Assembly: GCA_035581425.1 (NCBI GenBank) | Contig: DATJVP010000159.1 | Location: forward strand, 1-64,000 | Direction: 5' to 3' | DNA: 64,000 nucleotides | Source: DASZHJ01 sp035581425 | Lineage (GTDB): Bacteria > Pseudomonadota > Alphaproteobacteria > ATCC43930 > CGMCC-115725 | Shown here: piece after piece, positions 1-8,554 of the stretch | Numbering within the stretch: the first letter of the stretch is position 1 | Layout of the letters: each line of letters opens with the position of its first letter | Made by a program: the position numbers and the translations under genes | The notes under the pieces: model-generated | Database searches by the model: none | What the model was told of the DNA's origin: nothing | The model's input: only the letters and a program-made list of their open reading frames with translations

Positions 1-79
1 AGGGAGGCACGCCGCGCATCTACCTGCCGCAGCGATCGAGAGGCTCGCTCGGCCTTTTCTTCCGACAGCGTCCTGCCCC

Positions 80-1378
80 TCAGCCCTTGAAGCAGGCGGC
101 GTTCATCTGCTTCAGCGTGTCATCGACCGAGAGCAATCCGCCGGGGAATGCCGCGTTCATGACCTGGCCGAAGGTGTCCTTGCACTTGCCCGTCACCATG
201 TCGAGCGGCCCGCCGACGAAATAGTCCTCGCCCTTCTGCCGCGCCATCAGCTCCGTGAAATAGGCGGCATGGGGTCCGGTGAAGTTGTCGACTTTCGCCT
301 TGACCGCCGTCTGCAGGTAGATGGTCTCGATCCACTTCTGACCCATCTCCGGCGTCGACATGGCGTTCAGGTACTCGGCCGCGAGTTTTTTGTTCTTGCT
401 CGCTGCATTGATGCCGAAGCTCGCGCCGATCGCGGAGGTCTTGCATTGGTTGCAAGCGCCGCCGTCCATCGCCGGGAACTGCATGATGCCCAGCGGGAAG
501 TCCGCGGGCTGCCCGCCCTTGTCGACGGGAACGAAAGCGCGACCCGTGTACCAGCTACCCATCGGCAGCATCACCGCAAGCGGCTTACTGTAGAAGTAGT
601 AGTGCGATTCCCCGAGCTTCAAAGTCATGAAGTTCTTGGGATAAGCGCCGGCGTCCACGAGCTCCTTCGTCCATTTGAAGACCTCGACGACCCGCGGGTC
701 CGTGAAGGAGAGCTTGCCCGTGAAGAGCTTCTCGTAATCGGCCTTGCCGAGCTTGCGCAGCAGGGCCTCGCCGACGATATAGGCTCCGGGATATGGGCGG
801 TCGCCCACACCTTGCGCGATGGGCGTGATGCCCGCGGCCTTCGCCTTCTTGATGATCTCCAGGAACTGCGACTGCGTGAACTGCGCGTTGGCGGGCAGCT
901 CGAAGCCCAACTGCTTCAGCAGGGCCTTGTTGTAATAGAGCTCGTTCGTATAGGCCTCCTGCGGAAGCCCGTAGGTCTTGCCGTTGTGCACCCAGACCTG
1001 ACGCGCCCAATCCTGGATCTTGCTCCAGTCCACGAGATCGTCGAGCGGCGCGAGATAGCCGGCATCGACGTACTCGGTCCAATCGGGCTCGACGTAGAAG
1101 ACGTCGGGGCCCTGGCCCGCCGGCAGCGCGGTCTTAAGGGCTGCGAGGAGCGGATTCTTCTCGTACCACGTGATCTTCACTTTGACGCCGGGGTGCGCCT
1201 TCTCGAGATTGCGCGCGGCAAGCTCGCGGAAGGCAACCTTCGCGTCCTCGTCAGCCTCGTGGCTCCACACCGTGAGCGTCACGTCTTCGGCATGCGCGCG
1301 GGGCGCGCCGAGCCATAAGCTTGCACCGAATGCAAGCACAAGAGCCGCGATAAATCGCGGCGCCATCTTCTCCGTCAT
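80..1378 (-). CDS. Extracellular solute-binding protein, family 1 (sugar-type ABC importer)
   Basis: This is the periplasmic binding component of a carbohydrate-type ABC importer, 432 residues. The first ~30 residues form a signal peptide (basic MTEKMAPRF, hydrophobic stretch, cleavage near AHA|ED). The mature protein opens with VTLTVWSHEAD and continues with GPDVFYVEP and YGLPQEAYTNELYYNK, typical of family 1 binding proteins. I chose the ATG at 1378 because a GGGAGGGAG ribosome binding site lies just upstream; an in-frame extension of nine codons has none. No permease or ATPase is visible: the cluster would continue off the left edge, where an ATG at 19 on the minus strand (MRGVPP...) could begin the next gene. 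The ligand cannot be read from sequence. It is divergent from the racemase-like gene at 1540. Confidence 0.85.
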   Translation of the reverse strand: MTEKMAPRFIAALVLAFGASLWLGAPRAHAEDVTLTVWSHEADEDAKVAFRELAARNLEKAHPGVKVKITWYEKNPLLAALKTALPAGQGPDVFYVEPDWTEYVDAGYLAPLDDLVDWSKIQDWARQVWVHNGKTYGLPQEAYTNELYYNKALLKQLGFELPANAQFTQSQFLEIIKKAKAAGITPIAQGVGDRPYPGAYIVGEALLRKLGKADYEKLFTGKLSFTDPRVVEVFKWTKELVDAGAYPKNFMTLKLGESHYYFYSKPLAVMLPMGSWYTGRAFVPVDKGGQPADFPLGIMQFPAMDGGACNQCKTSAIGASFGINAASKNKKLAAEYLNAMSTPEMGQKWIETIYLQTAVKAKVDNFTGPHAAYFTELMARQKGEDYFVGGPLDMVTGKCKDTFGQVMNAAFPGGLLSVDDTLKQMNAACFKG

Positions 1379-1539
1379 TGTAGCTCCCTCCCTTTGCACG
1401 ACCACCTTTGGGCAGTCGATGTGGCGGCGTGTCGAACGCGACGTTCTTCACCGGACTGGAAGCGCTGGAATGATAGTCCTCACCCCCGCGCCGAGCAACC
1501 TGGGTTGTCAATTTGCGGGCTCTCGCCGATAGTCCAGCG

Positions 1540-2673
1540 ATGCACATCAACCCCGAGCACGCGAGGCCCAATCTCTTCGAGATCGACCTCGGCGCCATTG
1601 CCGCGCTCGCGCGGAACGTCCGGAAGCTGGTGGGACCCGAGGCGAAGATATTCGCCGCCCTCAAATGCAACGCCTACGGGTTCGGCCTGGTGCCCGTCGC
1701 GCGCACCGTCACGCAAGCGGGGATCGACGCCATTTCCGTCGTCGACCGCGCAGACGCGATCGCGCTCCGGGAGGCCGGCATCACGGCGCCGATCCTCGTC
1801 TATCCCGGCGCGCTCGCGGACACGGCGGCGGTTTCCGCCGTCCAGGCGTACGAGCTCATCCCGACCATCGTCGATCTCGCCTCGGCCGAGATCTATTCGA
1901 AACTGGCGACGCGGACGCTGGAGATCGCCGTCAAGGTCGATACCGGCCAGGAGCGATTGGGCTTTCCCGCCGAAGAGGCCGCGGACGCTATTGCCGCGAT
2001 CTCGCGCATGCCGCGCCTGCGCGTGCGTATCGTCAACTCGCATCCGAACGTGCCGACGCCACCTTCGCTCGAATACCTCAACTGGCAATTCCAACGCTTC
2101 GAGGCGATGTGCCGCAAGCTCGAGGCGCAGGGGATCGAGATTCCGATCCGGATGGTCGCGAGCTCGAAGATCCTCTCCGTGCTGGGCCGCCTCGCTTTCA
2201 ATGCCGTCGACCCCGGCCAGATGTTCTTCGGACCCTTCCGCGAGGAAGGCGACGTCCCCTGGCCGACGACGCGCCGGCCGCTGCGGACGATTTCGAGCCG
2301 CCTCATTCACATGCGCAGCCTCGCCAGGACGGAGTTTACGAAGGAGGCGCCGTTTCCGGTGCGTCCCGGCACAAGAATGGGTGTGATCCCCATCGGCTCG
2401 GCCGATGGCGGCGCGCGCCTCCATGCGGGCGAGGTGCTCGTGCGCGGGCGGCGCGCGAGATTCCTGAGTGGCGCCTCGCTGGAGCACATGCGCGTCGACC
2501 TCACGGAGATTCCCGAGGCAGAGCTCGGTGACGAAGTCGTTTTCGTGGGCGAGCAAGGCGGCGACGCCATCACAGCCGAGGCCGTCGTCGAGCACCAGAA
2601 GCTTCAGCGCGTCACCGACATCGCGATGTCCGTGGGCCCGCGGATTCCTCGCCGCTACCTCGACGCGGAGTGA
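1540..2673 (+). CDS. Alanine racemase-fold PLP protein, probably not a canonical racemase
   Basis: A 377-residue PLP enzyme of the alanine racemase family (N-terminal TIM barrel, C-terminal beta domain). ALKCNAYGFG matches the AVVKADAYGHG motif, with the lysine that binds PLP; VKVDTGQERLG matches the conserved barrel strand. The C-terminal domain is divergent: the region that normally carries the second catalytic tyrosine reads FTKEAPFPVRPG, and the usual GYADG is GSADG. It may therefore racemise or otherwise act on a different amino acid, or be a one-base enzyme. The ATG at 1540 is preferred to the TTG at 1513; neither has a strong ribosome binding site. The last 19 bp overlap the convergent aminotransferase gene. 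Confidence 0.75.
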   Translation: MHINPEHARPNLFEIDLGAIAALARNVRKLVGPEAKIFAALKCNAYGFGLVPVARTVTQAGIDAISVVDRADAIALREAGITAPILVYPGALADTAAVSAVQAYELIPTIVDLASAEIYSKLATRTLEIAVKVDTGQERLGFPAEEAADAIAAISRMPRLRVRIVNSHPNVPTPPSLEYLNWQFQRFEAMCRKLEAQGIEIPIRMVASSKILSVLGRLAFNAVDPGQMFFGPFREEGDVPWPTTRRPLRTISSRLIHMRSLARTEFTKEAPFPVRPGTRMGVIPIGSADGGARLHAGEVLVRGRRARFLSGASLEHMRVDLTEIPEAELGDEVVFVGEQGGDAITAEAVVEHQKLQRVTDIAMSVGPRIPRRYLDAE

Positions 2674-3833
2674 AGGGCACGAATGGCGTCGCGGAGCCTT
2701 TCATATTCCGCGGGCTCGTTATAGGCCTGCGCGGCGATACGCACCCAGAGACGCCCGCTCATCGCATTGATCGCGGCCTCGATCTTGTGCGTGTCGCTGA
2801 GATAGGTGCGGATCTCGATCGCGCGCTCCTGCGTCGCGGGTCCCGCGAGCGGCAGCGCCACTACCGTCATGGCGGCAAATAGCTCCTGCGGTGCGGCAAG
2901 CGGCGTTCCCCAGGACTGCGCGAGCATCCGGCCCATCTCGTGCGCGAGGTCGCGGTTTCGTGCCATCAATCGCCCGCCGCCGAGCCGCTCGTGGAACTCG
3001 ATCCCCGTGGGGGCCGCGAGCCAGGCGGAAGGATCGCGCGTACCGGTCCAATCGAACTCCGCGTGGAAGCCCTGGCCGAGCCCGTGCGAGATCGTCTGCG
3101 GATGCAGCTCGGCCTGCAGCTCGCGTCTCGCCCAGAGGATAGCCGTACCTCTCGGTGCGAAGTACCACTTGTGGAGATTGGCGGCGTAGTAGTCGGCGCC
3201 GAGGGCACGGAGATCGAGCGGCATCTGCCCGGGGACGTGTGCCCCGTCGATCAGCACCCGCGCGCCCGCCCGGCGCGCGAGCGGGATCAACCGCTCCAGC
3301 GGCAAGGCAATCGCGGAGTGGGAGGCGACGTGGTCGAAGATCACGAGCCGCGTTTTCGCGGAGAGCCGCGAGGCGACGGCGGCAAGGATCGCCTCGGCAT
3401 CCGCGATCGGCAGCGGCACCGGCACCTCGACCGGCGTCGCTCCGCTGAGCTCCGCAATGTAGCGGACCGTGTTGCGGACGGCGTTGTATCCAAGGCCGGT
3501 TGTCAGGATTTCATCGCCCGGGGCAAAGCGGAGCGAGCGCAGCACCGCGTTGACCGCGGTGGTGGCGTTGTCGCTGAAGACGATGTCGGCTCCCTCGGCC
3601 CCGAGCCGCGCGCCTACGCGTTCCGCGGCCGCGCGCAAGGCCGGGCGCAGGTCGCGCGCCATGAAGCGCGTGGGATTCTCCTCGACGCGCCGGCGCCAGG
3701 CATCCGCCGCCGCGAGCACGGCCAGCGGTGCGAGGCCGAAGCCGCCATGATTGAGATAGGCGAGGCCAGGCGTCATTGCCCATTCGCCGCGGAGCGCCGC
3801 GCCCCAGGCGCCGCCGGTGCTGTCAGGACTCAT
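2655..3833 (-). CDS. Class V aminotransferase-fold PLP enzyme (isopenicillin-N-epimerase-like)
   Basis: A 392-residue fold-type I PLP enzyme of the class V/cysteine desulfurase superfamily, nearest in layout to isopenicillin N epimerase-like proteins. The N-terminus YLNHGGFGLAP is the conserved start; FSDNATTAVNAVL is the phosphate-cup region; LIDGAHVPGQ carries the cofactor-binding Asp and His; YYAANLHKWYFAPRG carries the Schiff-base lysine. The substrate is unknown. The start ATG (3833) overlaps the stop of the gamma-glutamyltransferase gene in an ATGA arrangement, so the two are probably translationally coupled and may act on related amino-acid or gamma-glutamyl compounds. A longer in-frame opening to 4202 lies inside that gene and is rejected. 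Confidence 0.85.
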   Translation of the reverse strand: MSPDSTGGAWGAALRGEWAMTPGLAYLNHGGFGLAPLAVLAAADAWRRRVEENPTRFMARDLRPALRAAAERVGARLGAEGADIVFSDNATTAVNAVLRSLRFAPGDEILTTGLGYNAVRNTVRYIAELSGATPVEVPVPLPIADAEAILAAVASRLSAKTRLVIFDHVASHSAIALPLERLIPLARRAGARVLIDGAHVPGQMPLDLRALGADYYAANLHKWYFAPRGTAILWARRELQAELHPQTISHGLGQGFHAEFDWTGTRDPSAWLAAPTGIEFHERLGGGRLMARNRDLAHEMGRMLAQSWGTPLAAPQELFAAMTVVALPLAGPATQERAIEIRTYLSDTHKIEAAINAMSGRLWVRIAAQAYNEPAEYERLRDAIRALHSASR

Positions 3834-5407
3834 CGTTCGGGCTCCACTACGACGGCGGCGGCCGGCGACGGCGCGAAAGTCGCCCCCGTGTTGAGGTCGA
3901 TCGCGAACTCCCGCGAGACACCCGAGGGCATCGCAAAGGGGCTGGGATAGACGGAGTTCTCCACGGTCTCGATTGGCAGCGCCGCGCGAAGCGCCGCGAG
4001 GATCTCGGGGTCGAGCCGCGCATCGCAGCCGACGGTCGCCTCGCTCGCATCGATGCGCGGCGTCATGAAAGCCTCCTGGAGCGGCATGCGGAAATCCACG
4101 AGGAAGGAGATGATCTGCGCGACTGCGGGGATGATGCGGCGCCCTCCGCAGGCGCCGAGCGCGGCCCAGGGCCTGCCGTCGCGCGTCAGCACCGCCGGGC
4201 ACATGTTCGCGAGCGGCTTCTTCGCGGGCGAAATCGAGTTGGCCCGCCCCGGCGTCGGATCGAACCAGAGCATGCCGTTGTTCATGGGAATGCCGGTCGC
4301 AGGCAACACCACCTTGGAGCCGAAGCGCGAGAGCAGCGTGTTGGTGAGCGCCACCATATTCCCGGCGCTATCGACCGCGGAGAGGTGCGTAGTGTTGGTG
4401 AGGCCGGGCATGGCGTGGCCGAGTGTGCGGAGACGATCCGCGAAGGCCTCGCGCAAGGTCTCGGCAAAGGCGATGTAGTCGGCGGCGCCGGGAAAGGCGA
4501 TGGGCTTGTCGGGAATGCGCTTGGCGAGCGCCGCAAGTGCTCGCAGCAGGGTCGTGCCGCCCGTCAGCAGCGGCGCTGCGTTGACGGTGACGCCGCGATA
4601 GTCGAGACGCTGCGGCTCGACCACCGACGCGCGGTAGGCCGCGAGATCGCGCGCGGAGATGGCGCTCCCGCCCGCCCGGAGGTCGGCTGCGATATCGCGG
4701 GCGATCTCGCCTTCGTAGAAATCGCGCGGACCTGCCTCCTGCAAGCGACGATAGGTGCGGGCGAGGGCGGGTAGAGGTAGGTAGCGGACGCGCTCCGAGA
4801 CCGGCGGCACCGGCGGCAGCTCGTTCGGCAGATAGACCGCGCGCGAGCCCGGGAAATCCCGCAAATCGGCGGCGGCGAGCGAGATATTGAGGGTCGTGTA
4901 CCAATCGACTGGAAGGCCTTGCTCGGCAAGACGAGCCGCGGGCTCGATCGCCTCGGCGAAGGATTTCGTGCCGAAGCGCTCGAGCGCTAGCGCGAGGCCC
5001 GCGACCGATCCCGGCACGCAGATCGACTCAAAGCCTCGGAGGTTGCGGTTTCCCTCGACGAGCGGCCAGCCGAAAAGCTCCGTGCTGGTGCCGCCCGTGA
5101 GCGGATATCGCTCGGGATCGGTCTCGGCGGCGGAGATCAGGGTGAAGTCGACGACCTTGACCTCGCCGGTCGCGGCCTTGCCGAAGATGAGGAGGCCGGA
5201 GCCGCCGATGCCACTCATCCAGGGCTCGACGACGCCGAGCGCGAGCGCGGTCGCCACCGCCGCATCGACGGCATTGCCGCCGGCCGCGAGCATCTCCGCC
5301 CCCGCCTGCGCCGCACGCCAATGCTGCGCCACGACGAGCCCCCGCTTGGAGCATTCCGCGGGCTTGGAGAGTCTCCACCGTTCGTTCGGGATGAAGGTGT
5401 CTGTCAT
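3830..5407 (-). CDS. ggt: Gamma-glutamyltransferase family protein
   Basis: A 525-residue Ntn-hydrolase of the gamma-glutamyltranspeptidase family, which hydrolyses or transfers gamma-glutamyl groups after autocleavage before a threonine. The N-terminal half has GLVVAQHWRAAQAGAEML and GGNAVDAAVATALALGVVEP, typical of the large subunit. NTTHLSAVD holds the catalytic Thr of the small subunit, followed by PMNNGMLWFDP, SPAKKPLANMCP and GACGGRRI, the substrate-binding elements. No signal peptide is visible, so it may act in the cytoplasm, unlike periplasmic Ggt. It lies 37 bp after arfB and overlaps the aminotransferase start, suggesting one minus-strand transcription unit. Confidence 0.88.
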   Translation of the reverse strand: MTDTFIPNERWRLSKPAECSKRGLVVAQHWRAAQAGAEMLAAGGNAVDAAVATALALGVVEPWMSGIGGSGLLIFGKAATGEVKVVDFTLISAAETDPERYPLTGGTSTELFGWPLVEGNRNLRGFESICVPGSVAGLALALERFGTKSFAEAIEPAARLAEQGLPVDWYTTLNISLAAADLRDFPGSRAVYLPNELPPVPPVSERVRYLPLPALARTYRRLQEAGPRDFYEGEIARDIAADLRAGGSAISARDLAAYRASVVEPQRLDYRGVTVNAAPLLTGGTTLLRALAALAKRIPDKPIAFPGAADYIAFAETLREAFADRLRTLGHAMPGLTNTTHLSAVDSAGNMVALTNTLLSRFGSKVVLPATGIPMNNGMLWFDPTPGRANSISPAKKPLANMCPAVLTRDGRPWAALGACGGRRIIPAVAQIISFLVDFRMPLQEAFMTPRIDASEATVGCDARLDPEILAALRAALPIETVENSVYPSPFAMPSGVSREFAIDLNTGATFAPSPAAAVVVEPER

Positions 5408-5444
5408 GGCCGAGTTTCTAGCATGCGCAGATTGGGGATGGGGT

Positions 5445-5864
5445 TCAATCCTCCACCCGCGCTCGCCGCATCTGCTTCACCTTCGCGCGGCGGCCTTTGC
5501 TTTCGAGGCGGCGGCGGCGGGAGGCGAAGGTGGGCTTGGTGGGTTTACGCGGCACAGGGGGAATCGCTGCGCGGCGGATGAGGTCGACGAGCCGGGCGAG
5601 CGCGTCGCGGCGGTTCGCTTCCTGCGTGCGATGCCGCTGCGCCGTAATGACGAGGATGCCATCGCGCGTCAGTCGGCGGCCCGCGAGGCGCAATAAGCGC
5701 TCGCGCACCGGCTCCGGAATCGAGGGCGAGTGCCCGGCGTCGAAGCGAAGCTGCACCGCGGTCTCGACCTTGTTGACGTTCTGCCCGCCAGGACCCGAGG
5801 CGCGCAAGAACCGCTCCTCGATCTCGCGCTCGTCGAGCGTAATCATATTCGTGACGCGGATCAT
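5445..5864 (-). CDS. arfB: Alternative ribosome-rescue factor ArfB (peptidyl-tRNA hydrolase)
   Basis: A 139-residue release-factor-like protein that frees peptide from ribosomes stalled on truncated mRNA. The N-terminal domain carries the GGQ motif in RASGPGGQNVNKVETAVQLR, the catalytic loop of class I release factors. The C-terminus is the lysine/arginine-rich tail (RRRRLESKGRRAKVKQMRR) that in ArfB enters the empty mRNA channel. The short length and lack of a codon-recognition domain separate it from RF1 and RF2. The start at 5864 (MIRVTNMITLDE) matches the family N-terminus. It is divergent from queA with only 30 bp between the starts, so their promoters must overlap the coding regions. 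Confidence 0.92.
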   Translation of the reverse strand: MIRVTNMITLDEREIEERFLRASGPGGQNVNKVETAVQLRFDAGHSPSIPEPVRERLLRLAGRRLTRDGILVITAQRHRTQEANRRDALARLVDLIRRAAIPPVPRKPTKPTFASRRRRLESKGRRAKVKQMRRARVED

Positions 5865-5894
5865 GGCCCCGACTATACAACGGCGGCAGGAGCC

Positions 5895-6932
5895 ATGCGC
5901 GTCGACGAATTCGATTTCGACCTGCCGAAGGAGCTGATCGCGGACCGCCCGGCGGAGCCGCGGGAATCGGCGCGGCTTCTCGTCGTCGGCACACGACTCG
6001 AGGACCGCCGCGTCGCCGATCTGCCGCAGCTCCTGCGTGCGGGCGATCTCCTGGTCTTCAACGACACCCGCGTCATCCCGGCGCGGCTCCAGGGACGGCG
6101 CGGCGCGGCCCAAGTCGAGGTGACGCTTCACAGGGATCTGGGCCACGGCGTGTGGCTCGCCTTCGCCCGCGGAGCGAAGCGGCTCAAGACCGGCGACCGC
6201 CTCATCTTCGCAGAGGAATTCACGGCCGAGATCACGGGAAAGACGCCTGCGGGCGAAGTGGCGTTGCGCTTCGCGCTCAAGGGGCCCGAATTCCGCGCGG
6301 CGCTCGAGCGCCACGGCGCCATGCCGCTTCCGCCCTACATCAAGCGCCCGCGCGGCGGCGATCCCCGCGACCGCCGTGACTACCAGACGATCTTCGCGAA
6401 GAAGGAAGGCGCGGTCGCCGCGCCGACCGCGGGGCTGCATTTCACGGAGCGGCTCGTTGCCGACCTCACCGCCGGCGGGATCGAGCATCTCACGGTGACG
6501 CTGCACGTCGGTGCGGGTACCTTCCTCCCGGTAAAGGCGGAGGACACCAGCGAGCACACGATGCACGGCGAGACCGGCTTTCTCGACGCCGCCACGGCCC
6601 AGCGCCTCGATGCGCGGCGAAGGGCTGGCGGCCGCATCGTCGCCGTCGGCACGACGAGCCTCCGCCTCCTCGAGACCGCGGTCGATGCCAAAGGCCGCTT
6701 CCATCCCTTCGCCGGCGAGACCAAGCTCTTCATCACGCCGGGTTACCGCTTCCGCGCGATCGATGTGCTCGTGACCAACTTCCATCTGCCGCGCTCTACG
6801 CTCTTCATGCTGGTCTCGGCCTTCGCCGGTCTCGAGCGTATGCGGAACGCCTACGCGCATGCGATCGAGAGGCATTACCGGTTCTTTTCCTACGGCGATG
6901 CCTCGCTGCTGCTGCCGGAGGATGCGGCGTGA
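5895..6932 (+). CDS. queA: S-adenosylmethionine:tRNA ribosyltransferase-isomerase QueA
   Basis: A 345-residue QueA, which transfers and isomerises the ribosyl part of SAM onto preQ1 at position 34 of tRNA, giving epoxyqueuosine. The start MRVDEFDFDLPKELIADRPA is the family N-terminus, followed by VFNDTRVIPARL, AAPTAGLHFT and VGTTSLRLLE, all conserved in QueA. The length is normal for the family. An AGGAG lies just before the ATG at 5895; an earlier in-frame ATG at 5730 lies inside arfB. The 3' end overlaps the tgt start in a GTGA arrangement, so the two are coupled. It is first in the queuosine cluster queA-tgt-queF-queG. Confidence 0.96.
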   Translation: MRVDEFDFDLPKELIADRPAEPRESARLLVVGTRLEDRRVADLPQLLRAGDLLVFNDTRVIPARLQGRRGAAQVEVTLHRDLGHGVWLAFARGAKRLKTGDRLIFAEEFTAEITGKTPAGEVALRFALKGPEFRAALERHGAMPLPPYIKRPRGGDPRDRRDYQTIFAKKEGAVAAPTAGLHFTERLVADLTAGGIEHLTVTLHVGAGTFLPVKAEDTSEHTMHGETGFLDAATAQRLDARRRAGGRIVAVGTTSLRLLETAVDAKGRFHPFAGETKLFITPGYRFRAIDVLVTNFHLPRSTLFMLVSAFAGLERMRNAYAHAIERHYRFFSYGDASLLLPEDAA

Positions 6933-8053
6933 CGGCGGAATTCACGCTTCTCGCAACCGATGGCGCGGCGCGGCGCGGGCGGCTCTCGACCGCGCATGGC
7001 ACCGTGGAGACACCTGCCTTCATGCCCGTCGGCACGGCTGCGACCGTGAAGGCGATGCGGCCCGCCGACGTGGCCGCGACCGGAGCGCAAATCATCCTCG
7101 CCAACACCTATCATCTGATGCTGCGGCCCGGCGCCGAGCGCGTGGCGCGGCTTGGCGGCCTCCACCCCTTCATGGCGTGGCCAGGCCCCATCCTCACGGA
7201 TTCCGGCGGCTTTCAGGTGATGTCGCTCGCGAAGCTGCGCGAGATCGATGCGAAGGGTGTCACTTTTCGCTCGCATCTCGACGGCACCCAATACGAGCTC
7301 ACGCCGGAGCGTTCTGTCGAGATCCAGCATCTCCTAGATGCGGACATCACGATGGTGCTCGACGAGTGCACGCCCTTCCCCGCAACGAACGAGGAGGCCC
7401 AACGCTCGATGGAACTTTCGCTCGGTTGGGCCGAGCGCTCGAAGCGCGCCTTTGCGCCGAGGCCGGGCTACGGGCTCTTCGGCATCGTGCAGGGCAGCAT
7501 CTATCCGGAGCTCCGGCGCCGCTCGGCCGAGGCGCTCGCGGCGATCGGCTTCGACGGCTATGCCATTGGCGGACTCGCCGTGGGCGAGGGCCAGGCGGAG
7601 ATGTTCCACGTCATCGAGGAGACCGTGCCGGCGCTGCCGCAGGACCGCGCGCACTATCTCATGGGAGTCGGCAAGCCAGCGGACCTCCTCGGTGCGATCG
7701 GCCGCGGCGTCGACCTCTTCGATTGCGTGCTGCCGACGCGCTCGGGCCGCACCGCGCAAGCCTTCACCCGCGGCGGCACCGTCAATCTCCGCAATGCCCG
7801 CCACCTCGACGATCCCCGTCCGCTCGACTCCGACTGCGGCTGCACCGCCTGCACCCGCTTCTCGCGCGCCTACCTCCATCATCTCACTAAGGCGGGCGAG
7901 ATCCTTGGGCCCATGCTCCTCACGGAGCACAATCTCCGCTTCTACGGCAACCTCATGGCGGGGGCGCGCGCGGCGATCGCGGAAGGCCGCTTCGCGGCCT
8001 ATGCGGCGGAAGCGGCCGAGCGGGAAGCGCGCGGCGACATCGCCGCCCTCTAA
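6929..8053 (+). CDS. tgt: tRNA-guanine transglycosylase Tgt
   Basis: A 374-residue Tgt, which swaps guanine-34 of GUN-anticodon tRNAs for preQ1. LANTYHLMLRPG and DSGGFQVMSLAKL carry the first catalytic/binding aspartate, DLFDCVLPTRSGR carries the nucleophilic Asp, and the C-terminal zinc site is CGCTACTRF followed by LHHL with the His ligand. GTG at 6929 is the start, sharing bases with the queA stop. The length is normal. Tgt acts before QueA in the pathway although it is encoded after it. Confidence 0.96.
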   Translation: MTAEFTLLATDGAARRGRLSTAHGTVETPAFMPVGTAATVKAMRPADVAATGAQIILANTYHLMLRPGAERVARLGGLHPFMAWPGPILTDSGGFQVMSLAKLREIDAKGVTFRSHLDGTQYELTPERSVEIQHLLDADITMVLDECTPFPATNEEAQRSMELSLGWAERSKRAFAPRPGYGLFGIVQGSIYPELRRRSAEALAAIGFDGYAIGGLAVGEGQAEMFHVIEETVPALPQDRAHYLMGVGKPADLLGAIGRGVDLFDCVLPTRSGRTAQAFTRGGTVNLRNARHLDDPRPLDSDCGCTACTRFSRAYLHHLTKAGEILGPMLLTEHNLRFYGNLMAGARAAIAEGRFAAYAAEAAEREARGDIAAL

Positions 8054-8086
8054 GCGCCGCCGCCTGGGATGGGCTAGGATGGCCGG

Positions 8087-8551
8087 ATGCCGAAACGCAA
8101 GACCCCCGCTCTGACCCAGCTCGGCCACCCCGTGCGCATTCCCACCTCGCCGCAGGAGGCGGCGCTGGAAAAGGTCGCGAACCCGCATCGCGACGTCGCC
8201 TATCTCGTGCGCTTCGCCGCGCCGGAGTTCACCACGCTCTGCCCGATCACGGGACAGCCGGACTTCGCGCATCTCGTGATCGACTACGTGCCGCGGCGCT
8301 GGCTCGTGGAGAGCAAGTCGCTGAAGCTCTATCTCAACTCCTTCAGGAACAGCAGCGGCTTCCACGAGGATTGCACCCTCGCGATCGCCAAGCGCCTCCT
8401 CACGGAACTCGCGCCGCGATGGTTGCGGATCGGCGGCTACTGGTATCCCCGCGGCGGCATGCCGATCGACATCTTCTATCAGACCGCCGCGCCGCCCGCG
8501 GGCATGTGGATCCCCGATACCGGCGTTGCGCCCTATCGCGGACGAGGCTGA
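8087..8551 (+). CDS. queF: NADPH-dependent 7-cyano-7-deazaguanine reductase QueF
   Basis: A 154-residue QueF of the short (type I) class, a tunnelling-fold enzyme that reduces preQ0 to preQ1. CPITGQPDF holds the cysteine that forms the thioimide with preQ0 and the acid-base Asp; ESKSLKLYLNSFRN is the QueF signature for NADPH binding; SSGFHED has the Glu that anchors the substrate. It lies 33 bp after tgt on the same strand and completes preQ0 to epoxyqueuosine conversion with tgt and queA. No queC, queD or queE gene for preQ0 synthesis is in the window. Confidence 0.95.
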   Translation: MPKRKTPALTQLGHPVRIPTSPQEAALEKVANPHRDVAYLVRFAAPEFTTLCPITGQPDFAHLVIDYVPRRWLVESKSLKLYLNSFRNSSGFHEDCTLAIAKRLLTELAPRWLRIGGYWYPRGGMPIDIFYQTAAPPAGMWIPDTGVAPYRGRG

Positions 8552-8554
8552 GGA

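Noticed and set aside
1..79. Start of a permease gene on the minus strand (ATG at 19)
   Set aside because: Only six codons are inside the window, too few to support a call; it is mentioned with the binding protein.
3834..4202. N-terminal extension of the class V aminotransferase
   Set aside because: The extension lies inside the gamma-glutamyltransferase gene and is Arg/His-rich; the ATGA start at 3833 gives the family N-terminus.
5445..6875. A 476-residue minus-strand opening ending in the ArfB sequence
   Set aside because: Only its last 139 codons are ArfB; the rest is the antisense of queA. The start was set at 5864.
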